A stretch of 64,000 nucleotides of DNA from Cohnella sp. SGD-V74 (GCF_003001675.1 NZ_PVYW01000009.1:1-64000), one strand, 5' to 3'; counted from the first letter of the stretch, positions 26,482-37,786 are shown. A program made the numbers and translations. The notes: generated from the sequence alone by a model not told the origin.

Positions 26482-27045
26482 TTAATCCGGTTTTTTTACC
26501 ATGTGCCAGTACGGTTTGCCGTGTATCTGGATTTCCTTGTCCGCGCGATAGCCCAGCTTGACATACAGCGCGTGCGCGCCTTCGTTCGTCTGATCGACGT
26601 TCAGCGCGATTTTGTCGCAGCCGAGCTCCTTGGCCCGGCCCTCGGCCGCCGCGATGAGCAATTTGGCGTACCCTTTGCCTTGATGCGACGGATCGACGGC
26701 GATGGCGTCTATGTAGTATTCGTCCTCGTCCGCCTCGTCGTCGATCGTCACGGAGGGATCTCCGCCCTTGCGGCGCAGATGCTCTAGAACAGGCTCGTAC
26801 AATCGGCGCGCGTCGCTGCCGTGATAACACAAAATCATCCCGACGGGACGTCCGTCCTCTTCCAGCGCCAGAATGCACGAGCGGCTGAACCGGTTGCCCT
26901 CGGAGTCGATGAACGCTTCCAGCCGGCGCAGGACGTCTCCCTCGTCGTCTTCACCCGTCAACTGGTACGCGATGTCCTGTATGGCCAGCAGAATAAGGCG
27001 GGCAAGAGCCGGCGCGTCGCCGCTCCCGGCTTGTCGAATTGTCAT
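26482..27045 (-). CDS. GNAT-family N-acetyltransferase
   Basis: A 187-residue acyl-CoA acetyltransferase. Motif A is YYIDAIAVDPSHQGKGYAKLL, with the pyrophosphate loop Q-G-K-G-Y, and motif B includes NVDQTNEGAHALYVKLGY. Sequence style is close to YkkB/PaiA-type proteins, with the acceptor unknown. I place the start at ATG 27045 because AGGTGATC precedes it, rather than at the GTG 9 bases earlier. It may be co-transcribed with the EamA gene downstream (93-base gap). Confidence 0.87.
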   Translation of the reverse strand: MTIRQAGSGDAPALARLILLAIQDIAYQLTGEDDEGDVLRRLEAFIDSEGNRFSRSCILALEEDGRPVGMILCYHGSDARRLYEPVLEHLRRKGGDPSVTIDDEADEDEYYIDAIAVDPSHQGKGYAKLLIAAAEGRAKELGCDKIALNVDQTNEGAHALYVKLGYRADKEIQIHGKPYWHMVKKPD

Positions 27046-27198
27046 GATGATCACCTGCGATCTTTAATTAAAGTAGTCCCGCTTGAATCGGCCGTCTTCG
27101 CTGTCGAGCAGGGGGAACGGCGTTTTGGGCGGTCTTCATTGATCTTAGCCTGTCGCAGGTCCGTTTTCAAACGGCACAATCCGAAAGGGAAAAAGAGG

Positions 27199-27227
27199 TT
27201 GCGCAACGCGAAGATGTGTGCTAATAT
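27199..27227 (+). promoter_or_regulatory. Sigma-A promoter of tRNA-Arg
   Basis: TTGCGC (27199-27204), a 17-base spacer and TAATAT (27222-27227) lie just upstream of the tRNA, which starts 12 bases after the -10. Confidence 0.6.
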
Positions 27228-27238
27228 ACTTTTTGCGT

Positions 27239-27315
<77 letters not shown>

Positions 27316-27349
27316 TTTGGCAGACACATCCTTCATGCAATGATAAATG

Positions 27350-27389
27350 AAAAGCCCATAACCCGAACGCTCGGGATTATGGGCTTTTT
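27350..27389 (+). terminator. Terminator after tRNA-Arg
   Basis: A stem of about 17 bp (AAAAGCCCATAACCCGA with its complement) is followed by TTTTT. The reverse strand also shows A-rich to T-rich symmetry, so it may serve the convergent zinc-ribbon gene too. Confidence 0.88.
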
Positions 27390-27430
27390 GCCGCTTGCAA
27401 CGCTCGCGGGCGCAGTTGCGGCACGAGGTT

Positions 27431-27634
27431 CTAACGCTTCTCCGAGGCAGGTTCCGACATGAACCAAGAGATGTGGGTGCATCTCTGGCAGACGAGAATC
27501 GTCGCGTTGCGATTCGCCCAATCCAAGCCAAAGAAAGTCGCGCCTCTCGAGTTCAGTTGCCGGTAATCTTTGTCGAAAGTATCGTTCCGGCAGCAGGGGC
27601 ACACGATCGTAATGCCGTCGACGCTGAATCTCAC
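27431..27634 (-). CDS. Zinc-ribbon nucleic-acid-binding-type protein (YpzJ-like)
   Basis: A 67-residue protein with two Cys pairs, IVCPCCRNDTF near residue 9 and LVCQRCTHISWF near residue 48, that form a zinc ribbon. The pattern with FFGLDWANR between the pairs fits the COG3478 group, predicted nucleic-acid-binding proteins. I start at GTG 27634 because AAAGGAG lies upstream; the frame continues a further 56 residues without plausible coding content. Function unproven. Confidence 0.75.
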   Translation of the reverse strand: MRFSVDGITIVCPCCRNDTFDKDYRQLNSRGATFFGLDWANRNATILVCQRCTHISWFMSEPASEKR

Positions 27635-27726
27635 GTGCAACAGCTCCTTTATCGGGGATATGTTGTAAGTATGTACGAAGAGCGGGGCGGATAGTTTCGG
27701 TAACGAGCTAACCTCCGCAACGAGCA

Positions 27727-27828
27727 AATCCCCGCTGCGGACGATCGCCGCGGCGGGGATTTCTCGACGATTCAGAGATCGTCTCCGACAACACGCCTTC
27801 ACCGTCCTAAGGACGCGGAAGGCGTGTT
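27727..27828. terminator. Two hairpins in the gap before the YjcZ gene
   Basis: AAATCCCCGC (27727-27736) pairs with GCGGGGATTT (27754-27763), and ACACGCCTTC (27791-27800) pairs with GAAGGCGTGT (27818-27827). Both can act in either direction. The YjcZ-like gene reads toward them, so at least one probably terminates it. Confidence 0.55.
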
Positions 27829-27903
27829 TGCTTGGTTAAGCAACATTCGCCATCTAGCTTGGGATTCGAGATGTTTCCTGCGGCAGATAGGGAGGTGTAG
27901 CTC

Positions 27904-28035
27904 TTACCAGATGCCAGCACCGGCACGCAAGATAATTACGAGCAGAATGAACAGCACCAGCGCGAATGCAGCTGCGCCCATCCCGCCGCCGCCGTAGCAA
28001 GGGCCGGTTCCTGCGCCTCCAACCGGGTAACTCAT
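27904..28035 (-). CDS. YjcZ-family sporulation micropeptide
   Basis: A 43-residue peptide. It begins MSYPVGGAGTGPCYGGGGMG and continues with a single membrane helix (AAAFALVLFILLVIILRAG) and a short GIW end. A Gly-rich head, a Cys-Tyr-Gly turn and one hydrophobic helix define the tiny YjcZ/YczM-type family made during sporulation in Bacillales. GGGTGGTGATTGC before the ATG is a good ribosome binding site. Role unknown; a spore membrane or coat location is likely. Confidence 0.85.
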   Translation of the reverse strand: MSYPVGGAGTGPCYGGGGMGAAAFALVLFILLVIILRAGAGIW

Positions 28036-28253
28036 GCAATCACCACCCAACTGCGAAGATTGAAGTCATGTGATAGCTTATGTGGAGGCGAATATACGGC
28101 CAGTGCATTCGCACAGATTGCGAACAATCCACTCCAGCCCACGCCAAACCGGGCGTCTTGTCATATAGTCGATCGATTTTGACTTCCCATCGACCGCTTT
28201 CGCGCAAGAAAGCGAGGGAAGGGGGCGGCGGTTTTTTATTTGGCCCCCGTTCA

Positions 28254-28262
28254 TGCTATAAT
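28254..28262 (+). promoter_or_regulatory. Extended -10 promoter of the YsoA-like gene
   Basis: TGC-TATAAT is a perfect extended -10 box, 52 bases before the start codon. No convincing -35. A small hairpin (CGCTTTC/GAAAGCG, 28195-28214) lies upstream. Confidence 0.55.
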
Positions 28263-28313
28263 TTTCAGACGACGCGATTCAAATGCCGGTACAGGCGGAG
28301 GGGAACTGCCCAC

Positions 28314-29243
28314 ATGACGGATCGACCGAAGGATAATCTGGTGCTGTTTCCGAAGACACTGGATTATTATCAAATACAATTGACGAAAATGCTGGAGACA
28401 GAACGTTACGGCGACGCCAAAGCTTTGCTGGCCTTCCTCCTCCAGTGCAAGGGGGAGGCGGAGCGGCACCACACGGAGTGGCAGGCGCTGCTCGGGTGGC
28501 TCGAAGCCGCGTTCCCTTCGTTCGAAGGGGATTCGGGCTGCGACGCTTTCCTGCAGACCGACGGGAACGAAGAGGACGAAGGGGAAGAGGAGATTTTCCA
28601 ACGCAGATTGTCGGAGCGAAGCCAAGCCGACGCCAACTACATACCGGAGCTGTTGGCCGCCCTGTACAACGGCGACGATCCGGGGCAGCAGATGCTCATC
28701 CTGGGACAGCTGCAGCATGTGTTTCATCCCGACATCGACGGTTCCCTCAGGCAGTGGCTGGCCAGAGAGGAATACATTCCTCCTCTCCAATACCGCGCCC
28801 TGCAGGCGATCCGGAAGCAGGGAGGAAGCGGACCTGTTGCGTTCTGGAGGGACGGAGAAAGCTTGACCGTGGAAGCGGCGGACACGCCGCTGAGCTTCGC
28901 GGAATTCCCCCAGGGCATGCACCAGGTGCTCGAGCGGGTGAAACAGTCGGCGGAAGTGTCGGATCCGACGCTGTCCTATTTCGCGGAAGAGACGTGGAAG
29001 GATTGCGCCGAGCTCGCTTACGGAACTCCGACTTTCAAGAGCATGGCCGAGGACGACGACGGCTCGTCGGACATCTGGGCCGCGGCGCTGCACCAGCTGT
29101 TGATGGAGAAGCTGCACGCGAAGCACGGCGACGAAGGAATCCGGGAGCAGTACGGCATTACGGACGAATTGCGCTTTCGCTACGAGCAGGCGCTGCGGTG
29201 GTTGAGAAACTACGCGATGGAGCCGCAAATCACGGATTCGTGA
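28314..29243 (+). CDS. Conserved cytoplasmic protein upstream of tig (YsoA-like position)
   Basis: A 309-residue acidic, mostly helical protein. It opens with MTDRPKDNLVLFPKTLDYYQ and has helical pairs (YGDAKALLAFLLQCKGEAE) resembling TPR-type repeats, an acidic patch (EEDEGEEE) near residue 90, and no signal peptide or metal motif. B. subtilis has ysoA, a TPR protein, just before tig; position and repeats suggest an equivalent. GGAGGGGAA precedes the start. Function unknown. The tig promoter begins right after its stop codon. Confidence 0.75.
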   Translation: MTDRPKDNLVLFPKTLDYYQIQLTKMLETERYGDAKALLAFLLQCKGEAERHHTEWQALLGWLEAAFPSFEGDSGCDAFLQTDGNEEDEGEEEIFQRRLSERSQADANYIPELLAALYNGDDPGQQMLILGQLQHVFHPDIDGSLRQWLAREEYIPPLQYRALQAIRKQGGSGPVAFWRDGESLTVEAADTPLSFAEFPQGMHQVLERVKQSAEVSDPTLSYFAEETWKDCAELAYGTPTFKSMAEDDDGSSDIWAAALHQLLMEKLHAKHGDEGIREQYGITDELRFRYEQALRWLRNYAMEPQITDS

Positions 29244-29250
29244 TTGCGCC

Positions 29251-29279
29251 TTGAACCGAGCGCAATGTTGTTCTATAAT
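29251..29279 (+). promoter_or_regulatory. Sigma-A promoter of tig
   Basis: TTGAAC (29251-29256), a 17-base spacer and a perfect TATAAT (29274-29279): a strong housekeeping promoter 63 bases before tig. Confidence 0.85.
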
Positions 29280-29341
29280 GGAATGGTTTATGTGAATTGC
29301 CGCCATGCCGCGGCAAGATGTTACGGAGGGGAAAGCATAAT

Positions 29342-30631
29342 ATGACAGCAAACTGGGAAAAAATAGAGAAGAACCTCGGCGTTCTTGAAGTTGAAGTGGA
29401 CGCGGAGCAAGTCGCTCTCGCATTGGACAAGGCATTCCGCAAGGTCGTTCAGAAAGTCAACGTTCCGGGTTTCCGCAAAGGCAAAGTGCCGCGCGCGATT
29501 TTCGAAGCCCGTTTCGGAATCGAGAGTCTGTATCAGGACGCCATCGACATCCTGCTTCCGGAAGCTTACACGAAGGCGATCGACGAAGTCGGCATCGAGC
29601 CGATCGATCGTCCGGAAGTCGACGTAGAGCAATTCTCCAAAGGCCAATCTTTCAAGTTCAAAGCGAAAGTTCCGGTCAAGCCGGAAGTGAAGCTCGGCGA
29701 GTACAAAGGCCTGGTCGTTGCCGCGGAGAGCGCGGAAGTGACGGAAGAAGAAGTGAGCGCGGAACTCGAGCGCCTGCAGCAGCGCCATGCGGAGCTGGTC
29801 GTCGTTGACGAAGGCCCCGCTCAACTGGGCGACTTCACTTCGATCGACTTCGAAGGCTTCCTGGACGGCGTTCCGTTCGAAGGCGGCAAAGGCGAGAAGT
29901 ATTCCTTGGAGTTGGGCTCCGGTTCGTTCATTCCGGGCTTCGAAGACCAAGTCGTCGGCCTGAACATCGCGGAAGAGAAAGACATCGACGTTACGTTCCC
30001 TGAAAACTATCAAGCGGAGAACCTGGCCGGCAAAGCGGTCGTGTTCAAAGTGAAGCTGCACGAGATCAAGCGCAAGAGCCTGCCGACTCTCGACGACGAA
30101 TTCGCCAAAGACGTCAGCGAGTTCGATACGCTGGACGAGTTCAAAGCGGATCTGGCGAAGAAGCTGGGCGAGCGCAAGGCGAAGGACGCGGAAGCGGCTC
30201 GCGAGACGGCGATCGTCGACAAGGCGGCGGAAGCGGCCGAGCTGGAAGTTCCGGAAGTGATGATCGAGACCGAGATCGGCGCCATGCTGAAGGACTTCGA
30301 GAACCGTCTGCGCCAGCAAGGCATGACGCTGGATCTGTACTATCAATTCAGCGGCCAGGACGAAGCGGCTCTGAAGGCGCAAATGCGCGGAGACGCCGAG
30401 AAGCGCGTTCGCAGCAACCTCGTGCTCGAAGAGATCGCCAAAGCCGAAAACCTGGAAGTGTCCGACGAGGACGTGAACGAGGAGCTCGAGAACCTGTCAA
30501 AGCTGTACAACCGCCCTGCGGAAGAGCTTCGCAACATTTTCGCTGGGAACGGCTACCTGGATAACCTGAACGCGGATCTGAAAGTCCGCAAAGCCGTGAA
30601 GTTCCTCGTAGAAAACAGCAAATCCGAGTAA
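29342..30631 (+). CDS. tig: Trigger factor
   Basis: A 429-residue ribosome-bound chaperone and prolyl isomerase that holds nascent chains. The N-terminal ribosome-binding domain has the signature [12 protein letters not shown] (around residues 40-50), which docks to L23. The middle FKBP-type domain (about 150-245) includes [15 protein letters not shown] and [13 protein letters not shown]. The C-terminal helical arms follow. Length is normal. ATG 29342 has GGAGGGGAAAGC upstream and its own strong promoter. It is followed by clpP and clpX, so nascent-chain folding and degradation are grouped here. Confidence 0.97.
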   Translation: MTANWEKIEKNLGVLEVEVDAEQVALALDKAFRKVVQKVNVPGFRKGKVPRAIFEARFGIESLYQDAIDILLPEAYTKAIDEVGIEPIDRPEVDVEQFSKGQSFKFKAKVPVKPEVKLGEYKGLVVAAESAEVTEEEVSAELERLQQRHAELVVVDEGPAQLGDFTSIDFEGFLDGVPFEGGKGEKYSLELGSGSFIPGFEDQVVGLNIAEEKDIDVTFPENYQAENLAGKAVVFKVKLHEIKRKSLPTLDDEFAKDVSEFDTLDEFKADLAKKLGERKAKDAEAARETAIVDKAAEAAELEVPEVMIETEIGAMLKDFENRLRQQGMTLDLYYQFSGQDEAALKAQMRGDAEKRVRSNLVLEEIAKAENLEVSDEDVNEELENLSKLYNRPAEELRNIFAGNGYLDNLNADLKVRKAVKFLVENSKSE

Positions 30632-30647
30632 TTCCCGCAACATAGAC

Positions 30648-30679
30648 AAGGCACGTGCAATCCGCGTGCCTTATTTTTC
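30648..30679 (+). terminator. Terminator after tig
   Basis: AAGGCACG pairs with CGTGCCTT around a short loop and is followed by ATTTTT. Confidence 0.7.
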
Positions 30680-30742
30680 ACCCCGAATACATACGAAACG
30701 CCGAACGCCGAAGCGACGATCGCCCGAAAACGACTCGTCAAC

Positions 30743-30771
30743 ATGACATTCCGATTTGAACGTGTTAAACT
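30743..30771 (+). promoter_or_regulatory. Possible sigma-A promoter of clpP
   Basis: ATGACA (30743-30748), a 17-base spacer and TAAACT (30766-30771). No CtsR heptad repeat (GGTCAAA type) is visible around it, so heat-shock control of the B. subtilis type is not evident here. Confidence 0.5.
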
Positions 30772-30814
30772 ATTACCGAGATTCGAACGTCTAATGAGAA
30801 AAGGGGTTGGTAAC

Positions 30815-31417
30815 ATGCTAGTACCTATGGTCGTCGAACAAACGAATCGCGGAGAGCGGTCGTACGACATCTATTCGAGGCTCTTGAAGGACCGCATTAT
30901 ATTTCTCGGAAGCGCGATTGACGACGATGTCGCCAATCTCATTATCGCTCAGCTGCTGTTCTTGGCAGCGGAAGACCCGGAGAAAGATATTCATCTGTAC
31001 ATCAACTCCCCGGGCGGCTCGGTAACGGCCGGCATGGGAATTTTCGATACGATGCAGTTCATCAAGCCCGACGTGTCCACGATCTGCGTGGGAATGGCCG
31101 CCAGCATGGGGTCCTTGCTCCTGACCGCTGGCGCGCCCGGCAAGCGCTTCGCGCTTCCGAACAGCGAGATTATGATTCACCAGCCGCTGGGCGGGGTAAG
31201 AGGTCAGGCATCGGATATTAAAATTCACGCGGACTGGATCGTCAAGACGAAGCAGAAGCTGAATCAGATCTACGTCGATCGCACGGGCCAGCCTTATGAG
31301 AAGATCGAGCGGGATACCGATCGCGATAATTTCATGAGTGCCGAAGAGGCCGTGGCATACGGTCTCGTCGATCGCGTCATTACGCAGCCGACGGCCGTCG
31401 ACAATCCGCAAGCCTAA
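30815..31417 (+). CDS. clpP: ATP-dependent Clp protease proteolytic subunit
   Basis: A 200-residue serine peptidase that forms a tetradecameric chamber and degrades substrates fed by ClpX or ClpC. The catalytic triad is visible as Ser97 (VGMAASMGS), His122 (IMIHQPLGG) and Asp171 (DTDRDNF). The N-terminal [20 protein letters not shown] and [13 protein letters not shown] are standard. AAAAGGGG precedes ATG 30815. In B. subtilis clpP lies elsewhere; here it sits between tig and clpX, as in many Gram-negatives. Confidence 0.97.
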   Translation: MLVPMVVEQTNRGERSYDIYSRLLKDRIIFLGSAIDDDVANLIIAQLLFLAAEDPEKDIHLYINSPGGSVTAGMGIFDTMQFIKPDVSTICVGMAASMGSLLLTAGAPGKRFALPNSEIMIHQPLGGVRGQASDIKIHADWIVKTKQKLNQIYVDRTGQPYEKIERDTDRDNFMSAEEAVAYGLVDRVITQPTAVDNPQA

Positions 31418-31498
31418 TATAGGCAACAACGTCCCGCGAGTTAAAAGTCCGGTTTCTCGAAAGCGGACACTAGGCGCGGTTGAATAAGGAGGGTTTAC

Positions 31499-32755
<1,257 letters not shown>

Positions 32756-32820
32756 CGGGAGCAGGACGGAAGCCGCCGCAAGGCCTTTCGGCCGCCGCGG
32801 AATTCGCCTAGATTGCCGGT

Positions 32821-32847
32821 TCCACCCCGCGCTCATGCGGGGTGGAC
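32821..32847 (+). terminator. Hairpin between clpX and ispG
   Basis: CCACCCCGC pairs with GCGGGGTGG around a 6-base loop. There is no T-run, so it may act as an mRNA processing or stabilising hairpin, not a full terminator. Confidence 0.4.
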
Positions 32848-32874
32848 TTTGGCGTATACAGGGGAGAAACATAT

Positions 32875-33975
32875 ATGTACAAACGTACGGATACCGTCGC
32901 CGTCCAAGTCGGCAACCTGACGATCGGCGGCAACAACAAGGTCATCTTGCAGAGTATGTGCACGACGAAAACCGCGGACGTGGAAGCCACCGTCGCCGAG
33001 ATCAAGCGGCTGGAGGAAGCGGGCTGCCAGATCGTCCGCGTCACCGTCAATAACAAGGAAGCGGCCGAAGCGATCAAGGAGATCAAGAAGCGCATCAGCA
33101 TTCCGCTTGTCGCCGACATTCATTTCGACTACAGATTGGCTCTGCTGGCGATCGAGAACGGCATCGACAAAGTTCGGATCAATCCCGGCAACATCGGCCG
33201 CCGCGAGAAAGTCGAGGCGGTCGTCAAGGCGTGCAAGGAACGGGGCATCCCGATCCGGATCGGCGTGAACGCGGGATCGCTGGAAAACCATCTGCTCGAG
33301 AAGTACGGCTACCCGACGGCCGAAGCGATGGTCGAGAGCGCGTTGTTCCACATCGGCATTCTCGAAGAGCTCGATTTCCATGACATCATCGTTTCTCTGA
33401 AGGCGTCCGACGTTCCGATGGCGATCGAGGCGTATACGAAAGCGGCCGAAGTGATCCGTTATCCGCTCCACCTGGGCATTACCGAGGCCGGTACGCTGTT
33501 CTCCGGCACGATCAAGAGCTCCGCGGGGCTTGGCGTCCTGCTGAACCACGGCATCGGCAACACGATGAGAATCTCGCTCAGCGCGGACCCGGTGGAAGAG
33601 ATCAAGGTAGCCAGGGAGCTGCTGAAGGTGTTCGGTCTGATTACCGACGCGCCGACGCTTATCTCTTGCCCGACCTGCGGGCGGCTCGATATCGACTTGT
33701 TCGCTGTGGCGAACGAGGTCGAGGAATATTTGTCCAAGCTCAAGGTTCCGATCAAGGTATCCGTTCTCGGCTGCGCCGTCAACGGACCGGGCGAAGCTCG
33801 CGAAGCCGACATCGGCATTGCCGGCGCGCGGGGCGAAGGCATGCTGTTCCGTTACGGCGAGATGATCCGCAAAGTGCCGGAGGCGGAGCTCGTTAACGAG
33901 TTGAAGAAAGAAATCGACCAGATCGCGGCGGCGTATGCCGAGACGGGAGTTATACCGGGGAGGAGACATGGCTAA
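32875..33975 (+). CDS. ispG: 4-hydroxy-3-methylbut-2-en-1-yl diphosphate synthase
   Basis: A 366-residue iron-sulfur enzyme of the methylerythritol phosphate pathway that reduces MEcPP to HMBPP for isoprenoid synthesis. The N-terminal TIM-barrel part has [20 protein letters not shown] and [16 protein letters not shown]. The C-terminal cluster-binding part has Cys ligands in SCPTCGRLD and in [29 protein letters not shown] precedes the ATG. Length is normal for the short bacterial form. It overlaps the next gene by 8 bp. Confidence 0.97.
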   Translation: MYKRTDTVAVQVGNLTIGGNNKVILQSMCTTKTADVEATVAEIKRLEEAGCQIVRVTVNNKEAAEAIKEIKKRISIPLVADIHFDYRLALLAIENGIDKVRINPGNIGRREKVEAVVKACKERGIPIRIGVNAGSLENHLLEKYGYPTAEAMVESALFHIGILEELDFHDIIVSLKASDVPMAIEAYTKAAEVIRYPLHLGITEAGTLFSGTIKSSAGLGVLLNHGIGNTMRISLSADPVEEIKVARELLKVFGLITDAPTLISCPTCGRLDIDLFAVANEVEEYLSKLKVPIKVSVLGCAVNGPGEAREADIGIAGARGEGMLFRYGEMIRKVPEAELVNELKKEIDQIAAAYAETGVIPGRRHG

Positions 33976-34474
33976 GATGAAGAAGCTGGCGGTTGCGGCG
34001 CTGGGCCTCGGGCTGCTGGTCATGAGCGCCTGCGGGAAAGCCGAACAGGCTTCTTCCGGCGAGGGACATTCGTCCCACGCTTCCCATGCGCCTAACGGCG
34101 ATCTCAGGGAGATTACCGCTTCGTCGGATACGTTGCCCTTCTTTCTGGAGGAGCAGCCGGACGCGGTCAGGCTGGCTTACCAGATCGCCGGCGCGCTCGA
34201 CGACACGCTGCAATGGATTCCTTGTTATTGCGGCTGCGGCGGCAGCGCAGGACATAAGAGCAATCTGAACTGCTTCATCCACGAGGTTCGCGAGGACGGG
34301 ACCGTCGAGTGGGACGATCACGGCACAAGGTGCGGCGTCTGCGTCCAGATCGCCGTCGAGTCGGCTCAGCTGAAGCAGCAAGGCAAGTCGAACTTGGACA
34401 TTCGCAAGCATATCGACAGCAAATATCAAACCGGATACGCCAAGCCTACGGATACGCCGATGCCTTCGGCGTAA
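33968..34474 (+). CDS. PCYCGC-motif lipoprotein
   Basis: A 168-residue exported lipoprotein. The signal peptide is followed by a lipobox MSAC, with lipidated Cys near residue 22. It has His-rich [10 protein letters not shown] next to the membrane and the family motif [19 protein letters not shown], then CGVCVQIA. The motif defines the PCYCGC family of unknown function; the Cys and His set suggests metal or haem binding. AGGAG lies before the ATG and the gene overlaps ispG by 8 bp, so it is co-transcribed with an Fe-S enzyme of isoprenoid synthesis; a functional link is not established. Confidence 0.85.
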   Translation: MAKMKKLAVAALGLGLLVMSACGKAEQASSGEGHSSHASHAPNGDLREITASSDTLPFFLEEQPDAVRLAYQIAGALDDTLQWIPCYCGCGGSAGHKSNLNCFIHEVREDGTVEWDDHGTRCGVCVQIAVESAQLKQQGKSNLDIRKHIDSKYQTGYAKPTDTPMPSA

Positions 34475-34513
34475 GGCGGGCGTCCGCGGCTTCGGCCGGC
34501 CGGTTCAAAGGGC

Positions 34514-37500
34514 GTGAACGAATTCGTCTTCGATAAGCAATCGATCCGGGAAATGAGCGACGAAGCGACGTATTTGCGCGGCGAAGCTTATTTTCGTTCG
34601 GGTCAGGTACTGGCCGTCAGGATGGAGTCGGGCAGCGAGGCCGGCTACAAAGCGACCGTAAAAGGGGCTAACCGCGAGAAATACGAGGTCGAAGTGGAGG
34701 CCGGCAGGGACGGGGAGCTAAGGGCGTCCTGCGGATGCGAGGCGTACGCTCCCCTGTCGTACTGCAAGCATATCGTCGCCGTATTGTTGAAGCTGGCGGA
34801 AGAGGAGAGATTGCCTGCGGAGGAGGAAGAGATGTCCGGGAAGGACGTCCATCTGACGAAGCAGGTTATCTTTTTGTTCGATCGGGCTCTCAGCCGCCGC
34901 ACGGAAGCCTCTCTGCAGACGCTGGAAGACGAGGCGTGGGAGAAGCGGACGCTGGAGGCGGAATACGCCTTCAAGCTGGTGAAGAGCTTCGGCGGCCGCA
35001 CGATGTTCGCCGTCTCGATGAAAGTCGGGCTGTCCCGCATGTACGTCGTGCAGAAAATCAAAGATTTCCTGAAGAACTTCGAGAGCGGCACGCAGATGGC
35101 GTTCGCCAAACATTTCTCGTACGACCCTTCCGAGCATGCGTTCAAGGAGCATGACGAAGCGCTGATCGGCTTGCTGACGGAAGCGATGCATGCCGAAGAG
35201 ACTTACAAGGACTTGCTTCATTCGCTGTCTTCGTATTCTTACCGCGAGGAAAGAATATTGGCCGTTCCTCCCGCCGTCTGGGAGAGAATGCTGCCCTATC
35301 TGGGGCGGGCCAGCGTCAGCTTCGAGGACAAGATGGGCGTTCATGCGATGGAACTGGTCGAAGGGGAGCTTCCGATTGCGGCTCGTCTGGACAGAGCCGG
35401 AAGCGGCGGCTACCAGCTCGTCTTCGAAGGCTTGAACGACACCGTATTTCTGGACAGCTACGGCGTTGCCGTCTCCGGAGGTCTGCTCTTCCGCGCCGAT
35501 CCGGATCGGCTTAGGAGATTGGCGGAATTGAAGAACCTGTTCCAATACGAATCGGGCACAAGGCTGCTTATATCGTCCGAGCAGATCGAACCGTTCATCG
35601 ATCGCGTCGTGCGCGAGCTGAAGGCGATGATTCGGGTGGAAATTTCGCCGCACATTGCCGACCGGATCGTCAGCCCGCCGCTTAACGCCCGCCTGTATTT
35701 GGACATGGAGGACGACCGGCTGCTGGCGCGTCTGGAATACGCGTACGACGACATCGTCATTACGCCGCTGCCGCAGAAGGAGACCAAGAACGCGAGGGAA
35801 GACGTTCTGCTCATGCGGGATCTCGACCGGGAGAACCGCATCATGGCGCTGATCGAACGCGCGGCCTTCAAGTTCAACGGGAAGGACGTCTATTTGGACC
35901 ACGAGGACGAGATGTACGATTTTCTGTACGGCATTCTTCCCCAGCTTGGAGACGACGTGGACGTCTACGCGACCGAAGCGGTGCGGACGGTTATGCGGGA
36001 AGCCGAATACGAGCCCTGGGCCAAGCTGGACGTCGATGCGGGAACGAATTGGCTCGAATTCTCCTTCGACATGGAAGGGCTGAACGAAGCGGATATTCGC
36101 GGGCTGATGCAAAATCTGCTGGAGAAGAAAAAATATTACCGGCTTCCCGACGGGAGATTCCTGTCTCTGGAGCAGGAAAGCTTTCGCGACATTACCCGGC
36201 TGTTCGAGGATCTCGACCTTCGCAAGTCGGAGATGAACGGAACGCGGATGCGCATGCCGGCCGTTCGCGGCTTCCAGCTGATGGACCGGTTCGGCGGCGC
36301 CTCCCGGGGCGTCCAGGTCGGAAAGTCTCTGCGCCGGCTGTGGGACAATCTTCGTCATCCCGACAACCTCGATTTCGAAATTCCGTCCGGGCTGGAGCCG
36401 GTGCTGCGAGACTATCAGAAGTTCGGCTTCCATTGGCTGAAGACGCTGTCCCATTACCGCCTCGGCGGCATACTCGCGGACGACATGGGGCTGGGCAAGA
36501 CGATCCAGAGCATCGCGTACATCGTCTCCGAGACGGCGGCTCCTCCGGAAGAAGGCTCTGCTGCCGCATCCCCGGTGTTGATCGTCTGTCCGGCCTCGCT
36601 CATCTACAACTGGGAGAGGGAGGTCAGACGGTTCGCGCCGGGGCTCAGGACGGTCGTCGCGGCCGGCGACCCCCAGGAACGCGAAGGGCTGATGGATGAC
36701 GGCCTGCAGGGAGCGGACGTCTGGATTACGTCTTATCCGCTGCTGCGGCGGGATATCGACTGGTACGAGAAGCGGACGTTCCGCGCCTTGTTCCTGGACG
36801 AGGCGCAGGCGATCAAAAACCACGCCTCCTTGACTTCCCACGCGGTGAGGCGGCTTCAAGCCGGGCAGCGATTCGCGCTGACGGGGACGCCGATCGAGAA
36901 TTCGCTCGACGAGCTGTGGTCGATTTTCGAAGCGGTGTTTCCCGGCTTGTTCGGAAGCCGCAAGTCGTTCGCGGATCTTCCGCGGGACAAAATCGCCAGG
37001 ATCGTGCGTCCTTTCATTCTCCGCAGGCTCAAGAGCGACGTGCTGAAGGAGCTGCCGGACAAAATCGAAAGCGTGCAGCCGTCGGAGCTGTCCGCCGATC
37101 AGAAGCGGCTTTACCTCGCTTATCTGGAGCGGCTGCAATCGGACGTCGTCCGGGATTTGTCCGAGGACGGAGGCTTCCAGCGCAACCGGATGAAGATTTT
37201 GGCCGGACTGACCCGGCTTCGTCAGCTCTGCTGCCATCCTTCGCTGTTCCTCGAAGGCTACGAGGGAAGCTCGGGCAAGCTGGAGCAACTGCTGGAGCTG
37301 ATCGAGGAGTGCCGTTCCGGCGGCAAGCGCATGCTCGTCTTCTCGCAATTCACTTCGATGCTGGACATTATCCGGCAGGAGCTGGACGCCCGGGATGTAT
37401 CCTATTTTTATCTGGACGGTTCCACGCCTTCCGCCAGAAGGGTCGAGATGTGCGACGCGTTTAACGGCGGGGAGAGAGAGCTGTTCCTGATCTCGCTGAA

Positions 37501-37786
37501 GGCGGGCGGAACGGGATTGAATCTGACCGGAGCGGATACGGTCGTGCTGTTCGACCTGTGGTGGAACCCGGCGGTGGAGCAGCAGGCGGCGGATCGGGCG
37601 CACCGCATCGGGCAGAAGAAGGTCGTCCAAGTGTTCAAGCTGGTGGCGCAAGGCACGATCGAGGAGAAAATGCTTCAGCTCCAGCAGCGCAAGAAGGATC
37701 TGATCGAAGAGATCGTCCGGCCGGGCGAGACGACGCTGTCCGCGCTGACGGAAGACGATATCCGCGAACTGCTGGAGATCACATGA
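34514..37786 (+). CDS. SNF2-family helicase with SWIM zinc finger
   Basis: A 1090-residue DNA-dependent ATPase. Residues about 60-85 form a SWIM zinc finger (C-x-C then CKHIVAVLLKL). A large middle region of low similarity precedes a SNF2 core: motif I in ADDMGLGKTIQSI (around residue 655), LFLDEAQAIKN as the DEAH-type box, TGTPIENSLDELWSIF, and the helicase C half with LVFSQFTSMLDII, SLKAGGTGLNLTGA and DRAHRIGQKK. Such proteins are common in Firmicutes, where the role (DNA repair or transcription recycling) is largely unknown. The start is GTG with a modest AAAGGGC upstream. Confidence 0.88.
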   Translation: MNEFVFDKQSIREMSDEATYLRGEAYFRSGQVLAVRMESGSEAGYKATVKGANREKYEVEVEAGRDGELRASCGCEAYAPLSYCKHIVAVLLKLAEEERLPAEEEEMSGKDVHLTKQVIFLFDRALSRRTEASLQTLEDEAWEKRTLEAEYAFKLVKSFGGRTMFAVSMKVGLSRMYVVQKIKDFLKNFESGTQMAFAKHFSYDPSEHAFKEHDEALIGLLTEAMHAEETYKDLLHSLSSYSYREERILAVPPAVWERMLPYLGRASVSFEDKMGVHAMELVEGELPIAARLDRAGSGGYQLVFEGLNDTVFLDSYGVAVSGGLLFRADPDRLRRLAELKNLFQYESGTRLLISSEQIEPFIDRVVRELKAMIRVEISPHIADRIVSPPLNARLYLDMEDDRLLARLEYAYDDIVITPLPQKETKNAREDVLLMRDLDRENRIMALIERAAFKFNGKDVYLDHEDEMYDFLYGILPQLGDDVDVYATEAVRTVMREAEYEPWAKLDVDAGTNWLEFSFDMEGLNEADIRGLMQNLLEKKKYYRLPDGRFLSLEQESFRDITRLFEDLDLRKSEMNGTRMRMPAVRGFQLMDRFGGASRGVQVGKSLRRLWDNLRHPDNLDFEIPSGLEPVLRDYQKFGFHWLKTLSHYRLGGILADDMGLGKTIQSIAYIVSETAAPPEEGSAAASPVLIVCPASLIYNWEREVRRFAPGLRTVVAAGDPQEREGLMDDGLQGADVWITSYPLLRRDIDWYEKRTFRALFLDEAQAIKNHASLTSHAVRRLQAGQRFALTGTPIENSLDELWSIFEAVFPGLFGSRKSFADLPRDKIARIVRPFILRRLKSDVLKELPDKIESVQPSELSADQKRLYLAYLERLQSDVVRDLSEDGGFQRNRMKILAGLTRLRQLCCHPSLFLEGYEGSSGKLEQLLELIEECRSGGKRMLVFSQFTSMLDIIRQELDARDVSYFYLDGSTPSARRVEMCDAFNGGERELFLISLKAGGTGLNLTGADTVVLFDLWWNPAVEQQAADRAHRIGQKKVVQVFKLVAQGTIEEKMLQLQQRKKDLIEEIVRPGETTLSALTEDDIRELLEIT

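Noticed and set aside
30720..30815. CtsR operator before clpP
   Set aside because: No heptad direct repeat of the GGTCAAA type could be found in the promoter region.
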